Part shown: positions 57,124 to 64,000 of the stretch, in pieces
Numbering within the stretch: position 1 is the stretch's first letter
Layout of the letters: every line of letters begins with the position of its first letter
NCBI RefSeq assembly: GCF_039634785.1
Contig: NZ_JBBIAB010000008.1
Coordinates: forward strand, 244,465 to 308,464
Source of the DNA: Tistrella mobilis
GTDB taxonomy: Bacteria > Pseudomonadota > Alphaproteobacteria > Tistrellales > Tistrellaceae
Direction: 5' to 3'
DNA: 64,000 nucleotides
The notes under the pieces: generated by a model
Databases searched by the model: none
What the model was told of the DNA's origin: nothing
What the model saw: the letters and a program-made list of their open reading frames with translations, nothing else
Translations under genes and position numbers: made by a program

Positions 57124-59298
57124 ATGGCTGCATCGCAAACGGGGGGCCGCGGTGCGCCCCCGAAGGGTGAGGGCGAGGGCGACATCGCGGCGGCCGAGGC
57201 CCTGGTCGCGCAGGTCGAAGCGGGCGCGCGCGCGCCGACCAGCTCGGTGATGCGCTGGCTGATCGTCGCCCTCTGCCTCGGCTGGTCGGCCTTTCAGCTC
57301 TATATCGCCTATGTGCCCTTCGACCAGTTCCTGGCGCGGGTGTTCCACCTGACCTTCGCCCTGCTGCTCGCCTTCCTGTGCTACCCGGCCTATCGCGAGC
57401 CCGATGGCCGCCTGGCGAAACTGCTCGACCGCCTGTCCGGGGGGCCGCGGTCGGCATTGACCAGGGTGCCGGTCTACGACCTGGTGCTGGCGGTGGTGGC
57501 TGCGGTTGCGGTCCTCTATCTCTGGTGGGATTACGAAGAGATCGTCATGCGTGCGGGCCTGCCGCTTCAGCGTGACATCTGGTTCGGTCTCGTCACCATC
57601 ATCCTGCTGCTCGAAGCCGCCCGGCGCACGCTTGGGCCGGCGCTCGCGATCCTGGCGATCGTGTTCCTCGGCTATTGCATCGTCGGCCCCTGGCTGCCCG
57701 GCATCATCCGCCATCCGGGCGTGCCGCTCGACTTCCTGATGAGCGACATGTACCTCAGCGATACCGGCATTTTCGGTGTGCCGATCGGCGTGTCGGTCAG
57801 CTTCGTCTTCCTGTTCGTGCTGTTCGGCGCGCTGCTCGATCGGGCGGGCGCCGGGCGCTATTTCATCGACGTCGCCTTCTCGCTGCTCGGCCATCTGCGC
57901 GGCGGGCCGGCCAAGGCGGCCGTGGTCGCCTCGGGGCTGACCGGGCTGGTTTCGGGCTCGTCGATCGCCAACACCGTCACCACCGGCACCTTCACCATCC
58001 CCCTGATGAAGAAGGTCGGCCTGCCCGCCCACAAGGCCGGCGCGGTCGAGGTCGCGGCCTCGACCAACGGCCAGCTGATGCCGCCGGTGATGGGGGCAGC
58101 CGCCTTCATCATGGCGGAAATCCTGGGCATTCCCTATCTGGACGTGGTGCGCGCCGCCCTGATCCCGGCGGTGATCTCGTATCTGGCGCTGCTCTATGTC
58201 GTCCATCTCGAAGCCTGCAAGCTGGACCTGAAACCGGTACCGCGCTCGGAACTGCCGCGCTTCCGCCAGACCTTCTTCGCCGGGCTGCACTTCCTGATCC
58301 CGGTGGTGGTGCTGGTCTGGTATCTGGTGGTGTTGCAGCGCTCGGCCACGCTGTCGGTGCTGCTGGCGATCGAAGCCATGGCCGTGATCATGATCGTGCA
58401 GCGGCCGATCCTGGCCTGGCTGACCCGCGAACCGGGCACACCCATGGGGCAGATCCTGCGCGACGGCGTCGCCCAGGGGCTGCAGGACATCTTCGAAGGG
58501 CTGATCAACGGGGCCCGCAACATGGTGGCGGTGGGCATCGCCACCGCGGCGGCCGGCATCATCGTGGGCGCCGTCACCATCACCGGCCTGGTCGGGCGGT
58601 TCGTCACCCTCATCGACGTGATCAGCTTCGGCAACATCTATCTGATGCTGGTGCTGACCGCGATCACCTCGATCATCCTGGGCATGGGCCTGCCGACCAC
58701 GGCCAACTACATCATCATGGCGACGCTGACCGCGCCGGTGATCGTGCAGCTGGGCGGCGATGCCGGGCTGATCTTCCCGTTGATCGCGGCGCATCTCTTC
58801 GTGTTCTATTTCGGCATCCTGGCCGACGACACGCCACCGGTCGGGCTCGCCGCCTATGCCGCCGCCGCCATCGCCCGCGCCGACCCGATCAAAACCGGCG
58901 TCCAGGGCTTCACCTACGATATGCGGACGGCGATCCTGCCCTTCATCTTCCTGTTCAACACCGATCTGCTGATGATCTCGGGTGTCGACGATGCCGGGCG
59001 GGCGGTGTGGATCGACGATCCGATCCATCTGGCCTGGATCTCGATCTGTGCGGTGGCGGCGATGTTCGCCTTCGCCGCCGGGCTGCAGGGCTGGTTCGCC
59101 CGGGCCTGCAAGGGCTGGGAGCGGCTGGCGCTGTTCGCCGTCGCCTTCGCCATGTTCCGGCCGGGCTTCCTGGCGCCCTATATCCCCCTGATGGGGCGGA
59201 TCGAGGTGCAGGCCCTGGCTCTGGCGCTGCTGGCCGTGATCTATCTCTGGCAGCGGCGCACCGCCGGGCCGGACCGCAGGCCGGCTGCGGCCCGCTGA
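57124..59298 (+). CDS. TRAP transporter fused permease (4TM-12TM)
   Basis: 724-residue membrane protein uniting DctQ-like and DctM-like parts, as in TAXI-TRAP systems. The first 100 residues include the small-subunit helices; the large part has SGLTGLVSGSSIANTVTTGTFTIPLMKKVGL, the DctM signature, and ILGMGLPTTANYIIMATLTAPVI. GGAGGAGGGG lies upstream of the ATG at 57124. About 18 hydrophobic segments. Na+- or H+-driven uptake with the receptor encoded just before it. Confidence 0.92.
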   Translation: MAASQTGGRGAPPKGEGEGDIAAAEALVAQVEAGARAPTSSVMRWLIVALCLGWSAFQLYIAYVPFDQFLARVFHLTFALLLAFLCYPAYREPDGRLAKLLDRLSGGPRSALTRVPVYDLVLAVVAAVAVLYLWWDYEEIVMRAGLPLQRDIWFGLVTIILLLEAARRTLGPALAILAIVFLGYCIVGPWLPGIIRHPGVPLDFLMSDMYLSDTGIFGVPIGVSVSFVFLFVLFGALLDRAGAGRYFIDVAFSLLGHLRGGPAKAAVVASGLTGLVSGSSIANTVTTGTFTIPLMKKVGLPAHKAGAVEVAASTNGQLMPPVMGAAAFIMAEILGIPYLDVVRAALIPAVISYLALLYVVHLEACKLDLKPVPRSELPRFRQTFFAGLHFLIPVVVLVWYLVVLQRSATLSVLLAIEAMAVIMIVQRPILAWLTREPGTPMGQILRDGVAQGLQDIFEGLINGARNMVAVGIATAAAGIIVGAVTITGLVGRFVTLIDVISFGNIYLMLVLTAITSIILGMGLPTTANYIIMATLTAPVIVQLGGDAGLIFPLIAAHLFVFYFGILADDTPPVGLAAYAAAAIARADPIKTGVQGFTYDMRTAILPFIFLFNTDLLMISGVDDAGRAVWIDDPIHLAWISICAVAAMFAFAAGLQGWFARACKGWERLALFAVAFAMFRPGFLAPYIPLMGRIEVQALALALLAVIYLWQRRTAGPDRRPAAAR

Positions 59299-59321
59299 TC
59301 TGCCGCACCGGGCCGACACGC

Positions 59322-59358
59322 AAAACCCCCGCCGGGCAGGCCGCCCGGCGGGGGTTTT
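59322..59358. terminator. bidirectional terminator between TRAP permease and tldD
   Basis: 16-bp stem AAAACCCCCGCCGGGC/GCCCGGCGGGGGTTTT with 5-nt loop AGGCC. A/T tracts on both sides make it work in either direction, fitting its place between convergent genes. Confidence 0.85.
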
Positions 59359-59376
59359 CAGTCGGTCGCTTGTGGA

Positions 59377-60822
59377 TCAGGCGGCGATTTCGGTACCGCC
59401 CACCGTCAGCCCGTCGATGCGCAGGGTCGGCTGGCCCACGCCCACCGGCACCCACTGGCCGTCCTTGCCGCACGAGCCGATGCCGCCGTCGAGCGCCATG
59501 TCGTTGCCGATCATCGACACCCGCTTGAGCACGTCGGGGCCGTTGCCGATCAGGGTGGCGCCCTTCACCGGCCGGGTGATCTTCCCGTCCTCGATCAGAT
59601 AGGCGAGCGAGGCCGAGAAGGTGAACTTGCCCGAGGTGATGTCGACCTGGCCGCCGCCGAATTCCTTGGCATAGAGGCCGCGCTTGACCGAGGCGATGAT
59701 CTCGGCCGGATCCTTGTCGCCGCCCAGCATGTAGGTGTTGGTCATCCGCGGCAGCGGCTGATGGGCATAGCTTTCGCGGCGGCCGTTGCCGGTAACCGGC
59801 ACGCCCATCAGCCGGGCATTCATCCGGTCCTGCATATAGCCTTTCAGGATGCCGTCCTCGATCAGCACGGTGCGGGACGAGGGCGTGCCCTCGTCGTCGA
59901 TGGTGAGCGAGCCGCGCCGGTCGGGCAGGGTGCCGTCGTCGACCACGGTGACGCCGGGGGCGGCCACACGCTCGCCGATGAGCCCCGAGAAGGCCGAGAG
60001 CCTGCGGCGGTTGAAATCGCCCTCCAGCCCGTGGCCCACGGCTTCATGCAGCAGGATGCCGGGCCAGCCGGAGCCCAGCACCACGGTCATCTCGCCGGCG
60101 GGGGCGGGGGCGGCTTCCAGATTGATCAGCGCCTGCGACAGCGCCTCTTCGACCAGCGCCTGCCAGCGTTCCGGCGCCACCCAGGCGGTATAGCCGGCGC
60201 GGCCGCCGGCGCCGGCATAGCCGCTTTCCTGGCGGTCGCCTTCGCCCACCAGCAGCGAAACGCCGATGCGGACCAGCGGCCGCACGTCGCGGGCGGAGCT
60301 GCCGTCGGGGCGCAGGATCTCGACCACCTGCCAGTTGGCCGACAGCGTGGCGCTGACCTGGCGGACCCGGTTGTCGCGGGCCCGCGCCCAGGCATCGATC
60401 TCGGCCAGCAGCTTCACCTTGTCGGCAAAGGGCATCGCATCCAGCGGGTTGCCGGGCTGGTAGAGCGCGGGGCCGGGCTTTGCGGGCGCCAGATCCAGCG
60501 TGCCGCCATGGCCGCGCAGCACCGCGCCGACCGTGTCGGCGGCACGCGCCAGCGCGTCGTCGTCGATCTGGCTGGCATGGGCATAGGCGACGGTATCGCC
60601 GGCCACGGCCCGCATGCCGAAACCCTGGACGGTGTCGAAGGTGGCGGAGCGCAGATGGCCGTCGTCGAAGCCCAGCACTTCGGATTGCCGGTATTCGAGG
60701 AAGAGTTCGCCGTCATCCGCCCCCGCGAGCGCCTCGGCGACCTGGCGTTCCAGGCGCGAGCGGTCGAGTGCCCCCGAGGCGAAGAAGGGATCGGTGGCGG
60801 TGAGCTTGGCGGTATCGGGCAT
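59377..60822 (-). CDS. tldD: metalloprotease TldD
   Basis: 481-residue catalytic subunit of the TldD/TldE protease. The zinc motif HEAVGHGLEGD (HExxxH, residues 259-264) is intact, with GIGSCGKDGQWVPVGVGQPTLRI near the C-terminus. In E. coli TldD/E matures microcin B17 and degrades CcdA. Its partner pmbA is about 15 kb away on the same strand. A convergent terminator separates it from the TRAP permease. Confidence 0.94.
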   Translation of the reverse strand: MPDTAKLTATDPFFASGALDRSRLERQVAEALAGADDGELFLEYRQSEVLGFDDGHLRSATFDTVQGFGMRAVAGDTVAYAHASQIDDDALARAADTVGAVLRGHGGTLDLAPAKPGPALYQPGNPLDAMPFADKVKLLAEIDAWARARDNRVRQVSATLSANWQVVEILRPDGSSARDVRPLVRIGVSLLVGEGDRQESGYAGAGGRAGYTAWVAPERWQALVEEALSQALINLEAAPAPAGEMTVVLGSGWPGILLHEAVGHGLEGDFNRRRLSAFSGLIGERVAAPGVTVVDDGTLPDRRGSLTIDDEGTPSSRTVLIEDGILKGYMQDRMNARLMGVPVTGNGRRESYAHQPLPRMTNTYMLGGDKDPAEIIASVKRGLYAKEFGGGQVDITSGKFTFSASLAYLIEDGKITRPVKGATLIGNGPDVLKRVSMIGNDMALDGGIGSCGKDGQWVPVGVGQPTLRIDGLTVGGTEIAA

Positions 60823-61375
60823 GGATTGCGGGCCTTACCTGGTCGGACGGGCGGGGCGAAACTTCAAGACGAGGCGGACGGTTGCCCCGGCATGTGGCAG
60901 GCCGTGGGGACCAGCCAGAGGGTTGGACGTCGGCCTGCCGTTCATGCATGGTATATGGAGCGGTCGGCCGGGGGATATAAGGGATCGTGCGCGCGACGCT
61001 CTGCTTCCGCCCGTTTCAGCCCTCGCCGGCATCGTCTTTCCCTCCGGATCGCCATGGGAGCATGCCGGACGGAAGGGCCCGCCGAATGGACCGGACCGCA
61101 TGGCGGATTCGCCTCCAGGTTCTGTGCGACAAGTTGTCGCATTTTTCCCGAGCGGACTCCGCTTCAGCCTAAGAAGCACAGAAAAACCGCGGAGACTCCA
61201 ACCGTGGTTGAGCTGCATGGACACCATATCCGTGCGGCTTGTTAGACTTACGGGCGTCGTGTAGCCTTGGTCGCAGCCAATGCGGCCAATTGCCACACGA
61301 AGGCGAACTGAGGACGTGGTCTAACGCCGTCCGGCAGAAGACGGGCGGAGCCATCCGCAGGGGGAAGGCCCAAGA
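60823..61375 (+). promoter_or_regulatory. 553-base coxB upstream region with RegA/PrrA-like palindrome
   Basis: No convincing gene in this gap; open frames on both strands are Arg/Pro-rich. At 61125-61141 lies the perfect 17-nt palindrome TGCGACAAGTTGTCGCA. Its halves GCGAC/GTCGC resemble the redox-response RegA/PrrA/RegR box (GCGNC with GNCGC). TTTTT follows immediately on the right, so a small intrinsic terminator is the alternative reading. The 235 bases between it and the coxB ATG presumably contain the cox promoter. Confidence 0.45.
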
Positions 61376-62215
61376 ATGAGGTCCAAGGATCTAGTCTCTT
61401 CGCTGATCGCGGTCTGCGCCATCCTGTTCGGGACGGCCGGGGCGGCGTTCGCGGAAGGAGTTGCCCATGACTGGCAGCTCAATCTCCAGGCGCCGGCGAC
61501 GCCTGTCATGGAGCGGGTCGTCGATCTGCATGACATCCTGCTCTACATCTGCTTCGGCGTGTCGATTTTCGTGCTCGCCCTGCTGGTCGTCGTCGTCCTT
61601 CGCTTCAATCGGAAGTCCAACCCGACTCCGTCGAAGCGCTCGCACCACACCCTGCTCGAGATCGGCTGGACCGTCGCCCCGATCCTGATCCTGGTCGTGA
61701 TCGCGATCCCCTCTTTCCGCCTGATCTATTTCGAGAACAAGGTGGAAGAGGCCGATCTGACCATCAAGGCGATCGGGCATCAGTGGTACTGGTCCTACGA
61801 ATACCCGGACAACGGCAACTTCACCTTCATCAGCAACCTGCTGGAAGGTGACGCGCTCCCGGCCGGCGGTCATCGCCTGCTGGAGGTCGACAACCGGGTC
61901 GTCGTGCCGGCCGGAAAGACCGTCCGCCTGCTGATCACCAGCGAGGACGTGCTGCACAGCTTCGCGATGCCGTCCTTCGGCGTGAAGATGGACGCCGTGC
62001 CGGGCCGGCTGAACGAGACCTGGTTCCGGGTCGAGAAGCCGGGTGTGTATTACGGCCAGTGCTCTGAAATCTGCGGCGTGCGGCACGGCTTCATGCCGAT
62101 CGTGATCGAGGCGCGGGCCGAGGGCGATTTCGAAAACTGGGTGACCGAAGCACAGGGCAGGTTCGCCCGCGTCGACGGGACCGACGAGGTCCGGGTCGCG
62201 CTGGCGGGCCGGTGA
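61376..62215 (+). CDS. coxB: cytochrome c oxidase subunit II
   Basis: 279-residue subunit II of an aa3-type oxidase. Signal peptide 1-26, two transmembrane helices (about 53-76 and 96-118), the aromatic cluster GHQWYWSYEYP near 134 and a periplasmic CuA domain with ligands H194, C229, E231, C233, H237 and M240. AGGGGGAAGG precedes the ATG. Accepts electrons from cytochrome c. Confidence 0.96.
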   Translation: MRSKDLVSSLIAVCAILFGTAGAAFAEGVAHDWQLNLQAPATPVMERVVDLHDILLYICFGVSIFVLALLVVVVLRFNRKSNPTPSKRSHHTLLEIGWTVAPILILVVIAIPSFRLIYFENKVEEADLTIKAIGHQWYWSYEYPDNGNFTFISNLLEGDALPAGGHRLLEVDNRVVVPAGKTVRLLITSEDVLHSFAMPSFGVKMDAVPGRLNETWFRVEKPGVYYGQCSEICGVRHGFMPIVIEARAEGDFENWVTEAQGRFARVDGTDEVRVALAGR

Positions 62216-62238
62216 GCTTCCGCGGGCACATCCGATAA

Positions 62239-63849
<1,611 letters not shown>

Positions 63850-63877
63850 CGGCAGCCTGACCGAGACCGGTCCTTCG

Positions 63878-64000
<123 letters not shown>

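Noticed and set aside
55678..59319. 1213-codon open frame on the minus strand
   Set aside because: Antisense to BKACE, TAXI receptor and TRAP permease; His/Gln/Arg/Asp-rich composition is the usual shadow of high-GC coding sequence.
60614..61264. Possible gene between tldD and coxB
   Set aside because: Arg/Pro/Ser-rich frame, partly antisense to tldD, no start signal and no domain; the gap is better read as regulatory.

Overview
The window is GC-rich (about 70% by eye) and densely coded, with many 4-base ATGA gene overlaps. It carries a lipid A/Kdo operon, UbiA/UbiD, an aa3-type cytochrome c oxidase, the proteobacterial ATP-grasp glutamate-cysteine ligase and a very large set of solute importers. 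This points to a metabolically versatile alphaproteobacterium of the Rhodospirillales/Geminicoccales type; a Tistrella-like genus is a guess, not a demonstration.

Layout. 0-4.4 kb: end of an alpha/beta hydrolase, then an EmrAB-like efflux operon with an AraC regulator. 4.5-12.7 kb: a LysR gene divergent from a polar-amino-acid ABC importer that runs into a dimethylformamidase-like hydrolase, a class III aminotransferase and a beta-keto acid cleavage enzyme (BKACE). 12.7-14.2 kb: a small protein of unknown function divergent from an XRE regulator, then a DUF2442 gene. 14.2-23.1 kb: an eight-gene minus-strand operon with a peptide/nickel-type ABC importer, an aconitase-type dehydratase in two subunits, an isocitrate-lyase-family lyase and an IclR regulator. 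23.3-32.3 kb: a MarR gene divergent from a spermidine/iron-type ABC importer, followed by a polysaccharide deacetylase-family hydrolase, two SDR dehydrogenases and an amidase.

32.3-35.9 kb is the accessory spot. It holds an AT-rich leader and a 24-repeat type I-C-like CRISPR array with no cas gene anywhere in the window. Next to it is a second copy of the small-protein/XRE pair seen at 13 kb, and then a low-GC ParB-like orphan gene.

35.9-44.2 kb is chromosomal backbone: pmbA/tldE, cysQ, msbA, a DUF374 acyltransferase, waaA, lpxK and lpxL, all on the minus strand. Then come a metallophosphoesterase, a stand-alone protein with a C-terminal nitrilase-like domain (45.5-47.2 kb) followed by a 61-residue ORF, ubiD, a small membrane protein, ubiA, rsmE and gshA. 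52.7-59.3 kb is a second catabolic insert (aminotransferase, RpiR regulator, BKACE, TAXI-type TRAP importer). Then tldD and coxB-ctaD. The last ~100 bases are a cytosine homopolymer and should be treated as a sequencing or assembly artefact.

Main points of interest: the array without cas genes and what its spacers seem to target; the duplicated XRE/small-protein module with a promoter-embedded palindrome; the free-standing nitrilase-like gene, whose domain resembles those found in reverse-transcriptase defence proteins; two independent aminotransferase-BKACE pairs; and an importer-dehydratase-lyase operon that looks like a branched hydroxy-dicarboxylate pathway.
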